Below, piece by piece: positions 1 through 12,359 of a stretch of 64,000 bases of DNA. Every line of letters begins with the position of its first letter. Position 1 is the stretch's first letter. Source of the DNA: Augochlora pura (lineage: Eukaryota; Arthropoda; Insecta; Hymenoptera; Halictidae); contig NC_135781.1 in the NCBI RefSeq assembly GCF_028453695.1, positions 8,989,640 to 9,053,639 of the forward strand, read 5' to 3'. The notes below the pieces were generated by a model. The model was not told the origin of the DNA, did no database searches, and saw nothing but the letters and a program-made list of their open reading frames with translations. The position numbers and the translations under genes are program-made.

Positions 1-3000
1 GAAAGAGGGGGCGAACGGGCGGAGAAAATGAGAGAGAGAAAGAGGGAGGGCACATTTCAGAAGCGAAACTTAATTTGCCCCGAAGTGTGCCACGGGACTC
101 GAATCAATTCGAGGGCTCTCGAACCTCGGAGAGCCTCTGAGCGACGGCGCGTGCCTCGATCGGATGCCATTGAAGTTCCACTCTTTCTTGTCGCGCGGTA
201 ATTGAGAAACATCGATTGCGGTGCACTCGTTTCGCCATCCACGCACCCTTTCCCTCCGACGCCGCTTGAAAATCTATCGGAAATGTATCGTCGCCTCTCC
301 GACATCGTCCGCTAATTTTCCGACAGATCGTGTTCGGATCGTTTTAACGCGGGACGCGTATCCGAGGCACGTGTAAAAGTTTGTAATTAGAGGTGGACAG
401 ATTTTTTGACAAAGTTTCGATGCGACAAACTTTTAGAGTTATTCGTGGGAATACGATGGAAATGAAAAGACGAGCACGAGCGAGCCATCTATCCATCCGT
501 CCCCGCGATACCATCTTCCACGTCACTTTGCCCAACGAAAAGAACCCCACGCATAGGTTTAGGACACGTTAAGAGGTCCTCGACGGTGTTTGCCGGCAAA
601 CACCCTTCGTTCTCGCGTTGCCTCGATGGCGCCCCCTTTGCTACCTCGTCAGCCGGGGCCCCGTGTCCTCCCTTTCACTCGCGCATACAAACCGAGTCTG
701 ATTACACATTAATTATTTACCGAGTGATTTCTGACGTATGTACCGACCGGCTTCTCGAAAACGGGTCATTAAATTAAATGAGAACGCGGAATTCTCATCG
801 AGAGAACGCGCGGCTTAAGCGTTCCCGGCAACCGACGCCGCCGCCGCCGCCGGCGTCGATCGGAACAGTGTTTACAGGAATGTTTACGAAACCGGTGGCT
901 AATATCGTGCGACGGTTACCATCCACTTTATCCCGGTCGAACAGCAAAACGGTACGAACGATTAGAAGATTTAAAACTGCTACCGTGCGCCATGTAAGGA
1001 CGAACCGAGAGAAACTCTTGGGACAGCGATCCACGGTCGCCGGAACAAGACCGTCGGTAACGGTTAATTAGACTCTCGGATCTTTAAACCGTCGTTCGGC
1101 AATTGTTTTCGTACAGAAAACCGTGCAAGGTTCACTTCACCGGAAGAACTTGTTCGGTAACAGGACACGCCACGTTCGCCGAGAGAGGAAATTATCCCAT
1201 CCTCGTTTATCTCGGTCGACTGCAAATATTTTTTCTAGGTCTCGTTTCCTAGCCACTGTCTGCGACGATGGCTAACCGACCAGGAATAATTTTTCTTCGG
1301 GAATAGCCGAAAGAGGCCGGGAGCACGGCCTAAAACAACGGGATTAGTCTTGGCGGACAGATTCTCATCGGAGGCCGAAGCAAGGATTTAATTTCCGAGG
1401 ATTTTTCCCACGGAACGGTCAGGAGGGTAGTAGATGCCTCGAGGACCTCCGCAAACACTTGAAATGTCTATGCCGCTGTAGGAAATTATTTGTCGTTCAT
1501 GGTGAATGACCACAGCTTCCAGCAGCGGAAGAAAATGTCGTTCGGCTAAACTGTTTGGGCCAATGTGGCTGACCGGAGCCAATGATCGTTCGCTTTGTAA
1601 TACGGTATAGGACCCATTTTAAAAAAACAATAATTTCCGATTCAAAAAAATTCTACTACAAGTAGATGTATATTTAAAAAATAAAATACGCATTCTATTA
1701 CTGATTAGAATTTATCTACTGCAAAATATTAAAAAAAAAATTCCGTTTTTTCGCAATGGTGAAAAAAAATAGAAGTATAAGGATTTATAGTAATACAGAA
1801 ATAAGTAGCTCAAATGCAGAACAGTAAGAACGTTTAAAGAAATTGAAAATATTATTTTATTGCTATGTAGTCCTTGTATTTTTAAAAAACCGCAATCTAC
1901 TAATATAAGATCCACATTGGCTTTTTCAGAAAATGTTTCGCACATTGGGTATATAAAATCTGTTTCTCTTCCCGATTATTCCGCTTGATTGACGCAGCGT
2001 CAATTGACATCCGAATTTAATTTCTAATTGATAGAATATGGATCTTGCGCGTTTATGAGAAAAATGGGAAAATGCTGTATCCAATAACGGAAACATTAAA
2101 ACAATTGAAGAATATTAACACATCGCTGTCAATTTATTAAAATGATTAAAAATAGAATTAACTGTCTCCATGCCTTTTATCCGCTGCAATAAACGCAATA
2201 AATTTGTATATTGTCTAAAGATTCGCAGTCTACTAATTAGTTGTAGTATAAATATTTCAAAAAGTGGACATAATTTCGAGAAGAGTCGAACGGAAATCGT
2301 TACAAAAATCCTCACGAACAAATGGGAGTCTCGTTGTCGAAAGTGTGACGGTAAGATCACCGTGCCGGTGGATACTCTTTGTTCACGGGCAAACATTTGC
2401 CCGTTTCCTCGGCAGGGTGACAGGAAGACCGTAAGTAAGCGATCGTTCGCGTCGAACGAGGCCGTTCTCGCGGTTGCGTTCGCTTTCCTTTCGGCCGCCA
2501 TGTTGCGGCCGCCGCTTCTCGATCTTAGCCCGGATTAAAATACTGCAAATCATGGGCTACCTGTTCTCTACGGCAACTGTGCGTTGCACTTTGTGTCCGC
2601 TTGTTTTATCCGCGACTTCTCTTTTGTCTCGAACCAACTGCTGCCCTTCTTTAATTTTCGCTACAAAATGAAGTCGCGCGAAAGAGGCGGCCACAGAATT
2701 TCCCGAATTATCGAATCTCGTCAATTGGAATGATTTCTCGATGGAACGTGGCGAAGATCGAGCCGTCGAGGGTGGCGAACGAGCTTTCTCTTTCAAAGAC
2801 AAATATAGCAGACGAGGTCTATTAGAAGGGACGACGGGGTGGGAGGCAGGCACACGGAAGAAAGAACTGAGCATCGACAACCGAGTCGGCCGAAAGGGCC
2901 CGTATCGTTTTAACGTCTCTATTAGCGGCTATTAAAAATGAGCTAGAGACGAAAAAAGAAAGCAGTGAAACAGCGACGAGGGGTTGCTTGGTACGGGAGA

Positions 3001-5956
3001 GAGGAGCAGCAGAAGGGGGGGTGGGGGGGAGGCGACGGGGTCGTCCCGGTTGCTTAAAATCGCGGGCCCTCTGTTCACATGCCGTCTCCTCCTCGTACCG
3101 GTATCCAGTTACCTTTTGTGGAGGCCTTCGTCGTATAGCTCAGATTTTCGAATGATATGTTCTCCATTGTGTGCGCCGGGTATTTAGCATGGCACGGGGT
3201 TGGTCTAAATCGGAGGGGCCGTCGGTATGGGGGGGGGGGGGGGGGAGGCAGGGAGACACGGGATGTGCCCGTACCACGCACTAAAATCCACGCTGCACGA
3301 CACGGGGTAGATTCTGTTAAAATGATATCCCCCGTCACTCCACCGGAGTCGAGATAGATCCGATTCTGATATCAGGTTGAAATTGATCGTTTCTCTTTTT
3401 ATCCCGCTCGCCGGCTAGAGAATCGGAGAAACTTGTTCCCAATGGAAATGGGAGGGGACCAGGGACCTAGAATTCTTCGAGCGACGTTCCCTCGTTCATG
3501 GTAGCGCTCGCTTTTTAGAATGACTTCTGGCTGTTTAAAAAATTTATGATTTAAAAAATCATTCTTGCAAGCTTACGAAGTTCGAAATTTATCTGTTTTT
3601 GAAATAACCATTTCCACGTACATTTCCTTTATACTGCATTTTGTTTGAACTTACATTATTTATATTTTCGTTTATTTGTTTAACTTTTTCGGCTGTGATA
3701 ATTTCTTAGAAGAAGGAGAAAATTTATATTTAATATTTACATGCATTTACTTGAGTATATACACATGAAAAGAAAACAGAATTTTACTTCGTTTTAAAAG
3801 AACGGAAGAATATTCATACTTAATATTTTATCCACCGAAAACCTATTAATAGAATTTTCGGTTATTAAGAGAAGGCTAAAAATTCATTTCGTTATGAATC
3901 CCAAACGAAATTATTAAATTATGTTGCTGTGGGCGACCTGTTAACACAACCACTGAAAGTATCATTTCTATCGAACAAGAACCTTAATGAAATATGTGAA
4001 AAGTTGAAGAAATGATCAGTAACTAGACAGTTAAAGAACAGTATTTATACATTGAGTTCAAATGTTAACAATAAAGTTTTACCGATAAAAGTGACTAATG
4101 TGCATTATTTTATAAGAGTTACAAGTTGGAATTTATGTAGACATTCCGCCATTTTTATTATAGCGTAAGCTTGGGGAATTTATTCACTAAATTGTGAAAG
4201 AAGTGTCTTCATAATTTTAGCAATTTGAAAATAAAAGATGCAAAAATTATTATTTTGAGCGCATAATAGATAAGAAATTAAGTGCTATCCAGTTTTCCTA
4301 AATTTATCAGCGAACACTATCGTTGCTCGCGCAGCTTTCGCGTCGCCGAAACGATCGAACCTCCAGAAGTGGGCTCTCGCCGCCGTCACCGAACATCTCG
4401 GAACCTTTCACCATGTCGTTAGTTCCTTGATCGGAGATCGATCCAGACTTCCACGTCGCAGACACGACCATCTTGCGCGTAATTACAGTAGCTTCCGTCA
4501 CGGTTTGAGCCCTGGTCGTCGTCCGCGTGCATAATACTTTACAACATACACGAAGGATTACAAAAGTGACTCGTCATCCGCCGTAAATACTTAACGGCGG
4601 GGCGCATCCTCATCGCGGCATCCTCTGGCTGCACCTGATACTTTCCCCCTTGGACGCGACGCCTGATGAATTTCTTTTTTAATCGTGCCACACCACCCGA
4701 AATCCACCGCGTCACCTGTGATAGCTCGTTCTCGGAGCGGTTTCGACGCGGTCCTCGATTCGCCACGCGAATTCGGGGGAACGCGTGCACGCGCGTTACA
4801 TATGCCGCGAATATATTATGAGGGTTCAGAAAAAAAACCGTGGGGCCCCTCGGTAAAAATCCGCTGGGCCATCCTCTCGCGGCGACGCTCGTTTCCTCGA
4901 AACTCGTCGAGTTTAGGAGCCGAGCGAACCGTGAACGTCTTTAACCGCGAAACCGGCATGCCGCGCTGTTCGCACCTGAATAATTTCGATCCGCGCTGCA
5001 TCCAATTAGTTTTTCTGCATTGCGAAATAGTACTATACAGGCGGTCTGAAAAGATGGCGGAGTGGAGGAAAAGAGAGGGAAGCGTTTCGTTCTGGTCCCA
5101 CTTGAGGACACATCGGTAAAGCTAGCTGTTTCAGACGCCATAAGATGGTTAAGGACGGTATATACGTATACATATACAAATCGAAATGGATTAGATAGGA
5201 ATGTAGCCTATGGAAGACAGCCGTCATAGAAGATACCACGTTTACGTGAACTCTTTTAAAAAAATTGCTTCCAATGTGTCAAATTTTATGTGCTGAGTTC
5301 AGCAGAGAAAAGCGCTTCGCAACAAAGACTCTTTTCTGCAACAGTGAACGGTTTCCAACGACGATTACGTCTAGAGAAAAAATTTAAAAGTGAACTCATC
5401 GGGTTTCGCGCAACCTTTCAGTTCCCAACAGCAGATCGTGCCGCCGATCTTCGCAAGTCAGCTAATTACCCATCGCCGCGATCAACACTGAAAACTCGTC
5501 TTTCGGAATTGAATAACGCTGCTGAGCCCTCTCTTGTCGCGCATTGCACACACGCACGCACGCACGATCGTTAACAAGGCAATCCAACGGGGCCCGCAAA
5601 AGAAACGAAACCGGAGGAGGAACTTTCCCCGTCGAGACGTGTACCGAGCGGAGTAAAGAATCAGAGAAATTAATGCTGCTCCAGGTCGCATTCACGCCGA
5701 AAAATTGACACCGTAAGCTCGAGCCTCCGCACTTTAATGCCACGACATTAAGACGGCGGCCTGAATGGAGCTCGGGGGATCGGGGGAAGGAAAGAGCACT
5801 TAGCGGAACAAAACGAGAGGCTGGCACATAATAAGTCGCGGTGCGCTCGTGCGGGTGTCCCGTGAAAGGACGAAGACAAAGGCGAGAGCGGTTTCGAGGC
5901 ATAATTAAAACGCGTCGAGTGTCCCATCGAATCGAGACACCGGCTCCAAAAGAAGA

Positions 5957-6012
<56 letters not shown>

Positions 6013-8393
6013 TAGGAAGGGTTCGATTACCAGCGTGTCCGACGCGTTTTCGACCGGGATCCGCGTGAGAGTGGCCTCTACTCGAATCGCGTTTCACCAT
6101 CCGAGCTACCTTTTCAGCCGCAACCATCCATCCGCCCCTGGAATCGAATAAATCGCGTTCGCGCCGTGCGTTGTCAAAGAAGTTTGACGCGTCTCGTTAG
6201 AAATCCATTCAACGGCGACGAGCGCCGTTATTTAGGAGCTATCGAAAGGAAATACGATTTCTGAATAACACCAAAGAATCATCGGGGAACGATTAACCAA
6301 CCGGCTGATATCGGTAGCTCACGGCCGGCCGCGAGATCGAATCCGCTCCTCCTGCATCGTCGCGGTCTTTTTATTTCTTCGATTTTGTTGCTCCTTTTTT
6401 GGGGGGCGCGGTGAAACGACAGGCGCGATCCTCGCTCGGGCTGCGAACCTGTTCGAAATCACTCGAGGTGTTACCGTGGTAACTGTGCGGGCTCGAAACT
6501 CGATTAGCAAAGAAAATACGGGAGTATCTCAGCCGGGCTTGCCGTTGAATCGATCTGCAGCCGAAGAGACTTTTAAGGCGACCACAACACCTTATTGTCT
6601 TCTGCAAACGGCCAAATGGATCCGTGTTTGCATCCTATCAAAGACAGACGTTCCCAGATGGAACGTATGTTTGTGTAATTCGGATTACGATTGAGTGATC
6701 GAACAGAATCTACCCAATGGACCACGAAACATACTTAGATAAATATTAGCTGGTTTCTTTCAACGATTTTAATAAGCCAACAATAAAGCAACATAGTGTT
6801 CTTCTATCACACCTATTCACTTTTACGACGCTGAAGCGTTTCGGTTTTTAGGCCTGTATGAGAAACCGCGTGTAAAATGCATCTTTCACAGTTAATGAGT
6901 TAACTTCTAGCCATTGTTTCCGATCTACTAGTCGGATAAGTTGTAAATGAATGCATTGATCTTTTATCTTTCGAGTGTGTTAACTTGAACACGTGTTAAT
7001 AGCACTTTTAAAGACAATTCTGAACTTATAATGTATACTGTTTTAGATGTTAGGCTACAAGTTAGCCTTAGGCATAAATAAATTGCCAATGTGTTACAGA
7101 AAAATTCACTTTGAAAGCGAAGAATATCAACTAAAGAGAATTTCGTTTCCTGCATACATTGTATCGGTGGATTAGAGACGTCGTAAAAAATAAAATTCTA
7201 AAAATCCTGCCGGGAAAAGTTGTCCGATGCACCGTACGAGATAATTTATTTTCCTGACAGATCAGAATAAAAATTCAACGTGTGCGGCACAGTGAATAAC
7301 AGTTTCACGTCGACAGGTCGAAACATCCGTTCCGATCATGGCGAGTCTGCCCGCCGTTTATCACGTAGATACGCTAGATGTCTCGCGTGAGAAATTCGCG
7401 GTATTTTCTTTATCTATCCGTAATCTCTCGAGTAATGAGGTGGATCGTTCCTCGGTAGGAACGGTGGTCGCCGGGAATCGTCGTTACTCTCCCGTGAATC
7501 CTTGCTCACCTGGGAAGTATGAGCCCGCTCATTAATTACAGCCACGATGACTGGAAACAAAGTGTTTTTCAGCGCCGAGCACATCCTACCTGATCTATCT
7601 AAGCGGGAACGAATTAAAATTCTGATCGCGATCTGACGCCCACGCGGCTCCTGCCTCTCGCAATAGTCGTGGCTCCGTCATTGGCGGACGGTGACCTTTT
7701 TGGTTAACCTCGCCGCGGGAGATGCATGCTCTAGTAATCGATACTGAAAGAAACAGCTTGAGAGTGCGTTCCAAATTGGTTAGATCAACAGAAAGAAGTT
7801 TTAGTACTCGACAACGTATGCATAAAATGTCCATTAAAAAACTATCTACTAAATTCACCGATTAAATAGACAGAATACTGTTTATTTGTTACAAGCAAAC
7901 GAGATCATCTTTATTCAAAGTAAGAACAATTTGGATAAATTGAGAGGAACAGAAATCGAATAGAGATTTCTTTCTTCCTTAACTTTTTACGCTGGGAAAA
8001 TCAATAAATTCCAGAAACGAACCCTTTTGAAACAATTATTCATGAGATTGCCATAACCAGTTAAAAATTTACGTATCTGATACAAACGTAATATTTGCAT
8101 TTAATTGTTGCTTTGTCATTCGCGTAAATAAATGAAATATATAATTGGATATACATATATTAAATAGTATATTATATATTACTGTTTCCGAAGATAAATC
8201 AGTCTTCTATTTTCCCCAAAACAATAATTTTTAAATATGCTAAGAAACCATTTACGTGACTCTAAATAGCAATAATAATAGAAACGAATACAATCAACTC
8301 ACAACGGCTAGCACTCAATTTTGTAAAGCATTTCGTCCAGAGCAGCATCCCGGGCTCGCCAACCGAAAGTACAATTGACACGTTCTGTTACAG
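1..8393. other. Gene-free stretch, probably upstream intron or 5' flank of the gene at 8.4-11.6 kb
   Basis: I see no supported exon here. The exon at 8394 begins directly after a splice-acceptor-like sequence, so at least part of this stretch is probably a long intron on the + strand. It is a mosaic. AT-rich blocks lie at about 1612-2160, 3530-4310 and 6720-8300, and GC-rich blocks between them. Simple-sequence tracts include purine-rich DNA at 1-55, a 17-G run at 3229-3245 and a GA tract at 5958-6012. Open frames in this stretch lack recognisable domains and look like chance frames in GC-rich DNA. One minus-strand frame at 4307-4543 has coding-like codon use and is discussed under findings. 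Confidence 0.55.
5958..6012. repeat. (GA)n microsatellite
   Basis: About 55 bases of alternating G and A with two AAA interruptions. On the opposite strand it creates a Leu-Ser run inside a long minus-strand frame (5462-6127), which is therefore not evidence for a gene. Confidence 0.95.
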
Positions 8394-8789
8394 AATGCAG
8401 CAACAATCTGGCACAGGAAACGGAAATACAAGACGCGCGCTTAGCCCCGGCCCGGGTGGCAGCGATTCGGAGGACTCTGACATTTCTCTCGGCGGAACGT
8501 CGCCTCCGTCGCCGAGTTCCTCGCCTCCGCCGACTCATCAACCATCTCCTGTTCCTCTCGGGCCCCTCGGACCTCTGCCTCCTCCATCCTTAAATTTCCG
8601 CTTCGATCCGTCGCAATCGCAGTTTCGATTCAACCACGCGACGGCTTTCAAGTTCCCGCCGTCGGGTTTCCGGTTTGGACCGCACAGCCCGCAACACAAT
8701 CATCCGAACATCTCAGGTGGCGGGATCTTCAGGCTGACGGAAACGAGCCCGTTCCAGGCTGTAGGACCCAGAGGTGATCTAGGATCGAG
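8394..8789 (+). CDS. Internal or first coding exon of a proline-rich, probably nuclear protein (exon A)
   Basis: The exon starts after the acceptor-like TTCTGTTACAG ending at 8393. The reading frame contains ATG at 8395 one base into the exon. It ends at a strong donor (GAG|GTAAGT, GT at 8790-8791) and leaves two bases of a split Arg codon that exon B completes in frame. Counting from the ATG, the product has an acidic Ser/Asp patch (residues 23-29, SDSEDSD) and a Pro/Ser-rich linker (37-66). It then has a run of aromatic-basic-aromatic motifs: FRF at 68 and 77, FKFPP at 85, GFRFGP at 91 and FRL at 112. I see no folded domain, signal peptide or membrane segment. The composition suggests a disordered tail of a transcriptional regulator. 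The FxFPP segments faintly recall ERF/ETV3-type ETS repressors, but this is only a resemblance. The ATG may be the true start or an internal Met; a start one base after the acceptor makes upstream coding exons more likely. Confidence 0.8.
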
Positions 8790-9728
8790 GTAAGTCGCTC
8801 GAAAAAACCACCCTTAATCGAGCATCAAGAATGGTCGATTCGCTATCGGCGGAGCCCCCGTGGCAGACTTTAACCGAATGAGTTATCTCGTAATTTCTCC
8901 TCATGTTTTCACCGTTTTCTTACCTTCTCTACGTCCATTTTGAGAATTAAGAATTGTTGATATCCACTCTACCGAATGGTAGGATATTATTCTCGGATTA
9001 AGAACATTCCAAATATTTCTTGTGAAAGAATCGTTATATATTTATAGTTGCAATGGTAGAAGTTTAGTGTTCAGGTATAATTCACATATCTAGTGCGAAA
9101 ATTTCAATGTAAAGCGATTCATATACAACACGATTTACTTTATTATGAATAAAGACGTAGTCAAGCTCGGTAATGAGATGTGAATGTACGAACGCAGTGA
9201 TTTTGAATGAATAATTTTGTGAGTAATTTTCTAGCGTACGTTTCGTCACTTCTCTAGAGACCCACGCAGAAACTGAATATTGTGTACTCGTCTATCGGTT
9301 GACCTAATCGGGTTATTATCGTTTTGTCTTACAATTATTCAGAAGTGGGATCCGAAAGATCGGTCGTTGCTTATCGTAGTATTATGAATGTTTCTATTTT
9401 ATCTTTATTGCGGAAAACGAATAATACAATGAATGCAATTTTTTTATTTTAACACGTTCCAGCTTCACAGCTATAGAAGCCACAGTATGCTACCAGAAGT
9501 AGAGCATGCTTTAAATAACTCAATTAATAAGGTAGTAGATTTTTTTCTGAATAAATCAACTGATTTAATTACGGATAACTTGTAAAAAATACCTTGACGA
9601 TAGTTTGGGGAACAGAAAGGAAAGGGGTTAATTGAATGTACTATTGAATCAGAGTTCCTGTCGTTGTTCGGGACGCCATTTTTACAGATTTCGTGGTAAT
9701 GTTCTAACAGCAGATTTTCCAATTGCAG
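8790..9728 (+). other. Intron between exons A and B
   Basis: A 939-bp intron with a consensus donor GTAAGT at 8790 and acceptor TTGCAG ending at 9728. It is clearly richer in A and T than the flanking exons and has in-frame stops throughout. Splicing restores a single open frame (AG|A, Arg) with matching proline-rich composition on both sides, the main support for the gene model. A TTAACACGTT sequence at 9449 resembles the ends of the TTAA-type elements in this window, but no partner end was found. Confidence 0.8.
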
Positions 9729-10110
9729 ACTGCCGGATCCCCTAGGACTGCCACCGCCGCGGCTGCACCCGCACGAGGGTCTGTTGCATCACCCGCACGT
9801 CCCGCACCAGCTACCGGAAGGGATGTCCAGGTTATCGGATGGCTCGCGACTTTCTGACGGCGGGATCTCCCGTTTGTCGGACAGCCTATCGGAAGCACAC
9901 AGCCCGCCGTTAATGGCGACGAATCTGTCGGTGACGGGTCCGCTAAGGGTTGCAGTGCCGAGCCCCCACACGCCTTCTTCGCGGGGCAGTCCGCCGTTGA
10001 GCCAGCAGACTCCTCAGGGTCAGTCCCAAAGCCAGGGATTGATAAGGGTTGTGACACCGCCGGTGAACCCGAAACCGCCGCAAATCCACAGACCGTTCTC
10101 GCCAGCGTGA
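9729..10110 (+). CDS. Terminal coding exon of the proline-rich protein (exon B)
   Basis: The exon follows the acceptor TTGCAG and runs in one frame to TGA at 10108-10110. It supplies residues 133-258 of the joined product. The start is His/Pro-rich (133-162). Three close copies of Ser-Arg-Leu-Ser-Asp follow at residues 165, 171 and 179. Then come a Ser/Pro-rich stretch (190-223), a Gln/Ser patch (223-233) and a basic, proline-rich end finishing RPFSPA. Each Arg-x-x-Ser type motif is a plausible basophilic-kinase or 14-3-3 site, which is inference. No catalytic residues, zinc ligands or membrane segments are visible, and I do not recognise a family. With exon A it gives at least 258 residues; any DNA-binding or enzymatic domain would have to lie in exons upstream of this window. 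Confidence 0.85.
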
Positions 10111-10632
10111 TACGACAAGGAGGATGATCCCGACGAGGTCGTGTTGGAGGAACAAGAACAGGATCGGTCCACGGTGCCGGAGGCGACCGCGAGCAACGGT
10201 GAACATCGTTTCGTCGGGAAGCGGTTCGAAGTATTGTGAGATCGATCGGAGTGAACGCAGCGCGAAAGAAAGAGTCTCGTTTTCGCGAAGCCAGCTCGGA
10301 CTCGAGCGAGCTCGGAGGTCCCTCTCCTACGGAACGTGCGATGATTACTCGAGATCAAAGGACGTGCTGTTCGAGGAGCGCCCGAAGAGTCGAGGAATCG
10401 AGGCGAGGGTCGCGAGAAATCAATCAACATCTGACACGACAAATCCGCGGTCGGAAAGTTGGAAACGCGTTTCGTTTCGAGGACGCCGCGGGTTCGTGTG
10501 TCGGTGCTACGTTGTCGTTAGTTTATCGAGGATACGTGGCCAGAATTCTTTGGATTGATGATGCGTTGTTGGTACAGCCGGACGTGTGCAATTTACCCGA
10601 GATAAGAATTCAGAAATCAACCAGAGTGCGCG

Positions 10633-10640
10633 TGTAAATA
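10633..10640 (+). promoter_or_regulatory. Pumilio response element, TGTAAATA
   Basis: Exact match to the PUF-protein binding consensus UGUANAUA, on the sense strand of the predicted 3' UTR about 520 bases after the stop codon. PUF proteins repress translation or destabilise mRNA. Functional binding is not shown by the motif alone. Confidence 0.45.
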
Positions 10641-10726
10641 GCCGGTGGTGACTCTAGGACCTTGTCACGAGCGATCTGTCTCGACATTGCTGAACTGACA
10701 CAGTGTAGTGGTGTTACTTTATAGTT

Positions 10727-10734
10727 TGTATATA
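10727..10734 (+). promoter_or_regulatory. Second Pumilio response element, TGTATATA
   Basis: A second exact UGUANAUA match, 94 bases after the first and on the same strand. A third match, TGTACATA, lies at 11679-11686, just beyond the predicted poly(A) site, and would count only if a more distal site is used. Confidence 0.45.
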
Positions 10735-11594
10735 GCGACGCTTACGCGAAACCAAAAATCGAAGAGAAACAAACGCGTTATTTCGGAACCACGTGTGCCG
10801 CTCGAGTTGTCACGATTACGGGGCTAATTTGAATCTTCGATTGACGGATGTGGGCTGAGGCTAAAGCTTCGGACGTAGTGCGCGATCGATGGACAGAGTA
10901 AGTCTACCCCTCTCTAGATCATCATGGAATAATCGTACTGGCGCGCCGAAGTGATCCACACAAAATTGTAACAAACCCTCTTTGTACTCGGTGGGGCGTT
11001 CTCATTGCCGATGACGTTCCAACAACAAATCGCACAATTATTAAAATGCTTGCCGACGAACAAAAAGGAAACAGTGAATCGCAAAAGACACGAGCCGATT
11101 GAATCGTACGAAACACACGAGAAACAAGGACACACGAACACACATACACACACGAATACGAACATTGTCATCCTCGCCCCTTTTTAGCCTAAGTAGAAAT
11201 TAGCGACGTGTACATTTCCGAAAACAACTCGGTCTCCGTTGATCGGTTTTACTATCGGAATAATGAGCCGCGATACGACTCGGGAACGTACATCGGCGCG
11301 AGAACCGATCGATCGTTCGATCATCGATCCTCTAGAGCTCGATGTGGTAGAGAATTCTGAGATGTGCAGAATGCCAGACGTCCTGCCATTCGCGTTTCCT
11401 TTCTCTTTGTAGATACGCATACGTACAGTACACACATACGCGCAGCGAACAAACAGGAGACAGATTAGCGAATTTCTTGTATAATCAGCCCTTATAAATA
11501 TTGAACATACTACCGATCTATGTACACAATAGGTACCTTACGTAAAAGACTATTACCGACGGAATTATACATATATAAATATACGAAGGAGAAA

Positions 11595-11600
11595 AATAAA
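11595..11600 (+). terminator. Poly(A) signal AATAAA
   Basis: A canonical AATAAA lies about 1.49 kb after the stop codon. An AT-rich (TTA)n tract follows at once and then TG-containing sequence near 11670-11685. It is the first strong signal I noticed after the stop codon and the best candidate for the end of the transcript. Confidence 0.6.
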
Positions 11601-11602
11601 CA

Positions 11603-11673
11603 ATTATTATTATTATTACGATTATTATTATTATCATTATTATTATTATTAATTATTATTAATATTATTATTT
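11603..11673. repeat. (TTA)n microsatellite, imperfect
   Basis: About 70 bases of TTA/ATT repeats with a few substitutions, directly behind the poly(A) signal. Confidence 0.9.
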
Positions 11674-12342
11674 GCGCCTGTACATAACATTCACACGGAA
11701 ATATATTAACAGATTATTATGACATTACAACAAAACCGTGGTTGTCACTCACTCGGATTTCGAGTACCCCTTCCATTCGACCGCACGCCCATTCAATCCC
11801 ATTCCATTACAAACCCGGACGTCCAACAATCCCGAGCAGAAATTTATGCGACCGCCCCCGTTAATCCACCACCGAAACTATCACCGAACGCGTTAAAATC
11901 ATGTGGCCGGCTAGCGGCAATTATCCGGTCCGTTTGAACCACGCCGTGTTATAAAACCGCTAGCCGTGAATTCTCTCTATTAACACGCCGCCGGCTGTCG
12001 TTGAGGCTCGACAGCCGACTTGCCACCGTTCTATGAGCGTATCGGTAAACCGGCAACGACAGGAATTAATTAAAGTAATTGATTTAAATGCACACCGATG
12101 TTTGCAAACTTTTCGATGCCGTTTCTGCTGTTACAGAGACCGGTGATCTTTCGGCCGCGTTACAAAAACTTTTGTCGGCGAACCCTTCTGCGAAAATATT
12201 CTCGCGCAAATATTTGTTGTATTCTCGTTAAAGAAAAACATTTTTATCTTTGAGGGAAATTTTTAGTGACCATTTTGCAAGAATTCGTACGTATTCATTT
12301 TACTAGTGGGGTATTGTAGCTTATAGTAGGGCAATGAATGCT

Positions 12343-12359
12343 TCAACGCTTTGACTGCC
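12343..12359 (+). mobile_element. Relic end of a TTAA-type element
   Basis: TCAA (a one-base variant of TTAA) followed by CGCTTTGACTGCC. This closely matches the right end of the element at 60739-61324 read inward, TTAA plus CACTTTCACTGCC. A weak partner may lie near 12655-12680, but both ends are too decayed to define the element. Confidence 0.35.

Larger units (their letters stand above)
10111..11620 (+). other. 3' untranslated region of the proline-rich protein gene
   Basis: The stretch between the stop codon and the poly(A) signal has no continuation of the frame. Its several open frames (for example 10124-10558) overlap on both strands, are Arg/Ser-rich and show no domain, so I read them as noncoding. 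Composition falls from GC-rich near the stop to AT-rich near 11.5 kb, as is usual for insect 3' UTRs. It holds two Pumilio-type octamers and CA-rich sequence near 11130-11160. The exact end is estimated from the AATAAA at 11595 plus the usual 10-30 bases. Confidence 0.65.

Noticed and set aside
5462..6127. 221-codon open frame on the minus strand
   Set aside because: It spans the GA microsatellite, giving a Leu-Ser run, and the rest is Arg/Ser-rich with no domain. It is an artefact of simple sequence in GC-rich DNA.
10124..10637. Overlapping open frames after the stop codon of the proline-rich protein
   Set aside because: They lie in the predicted 3' UTR, overlap one another in different frames, and show no domain or start context.
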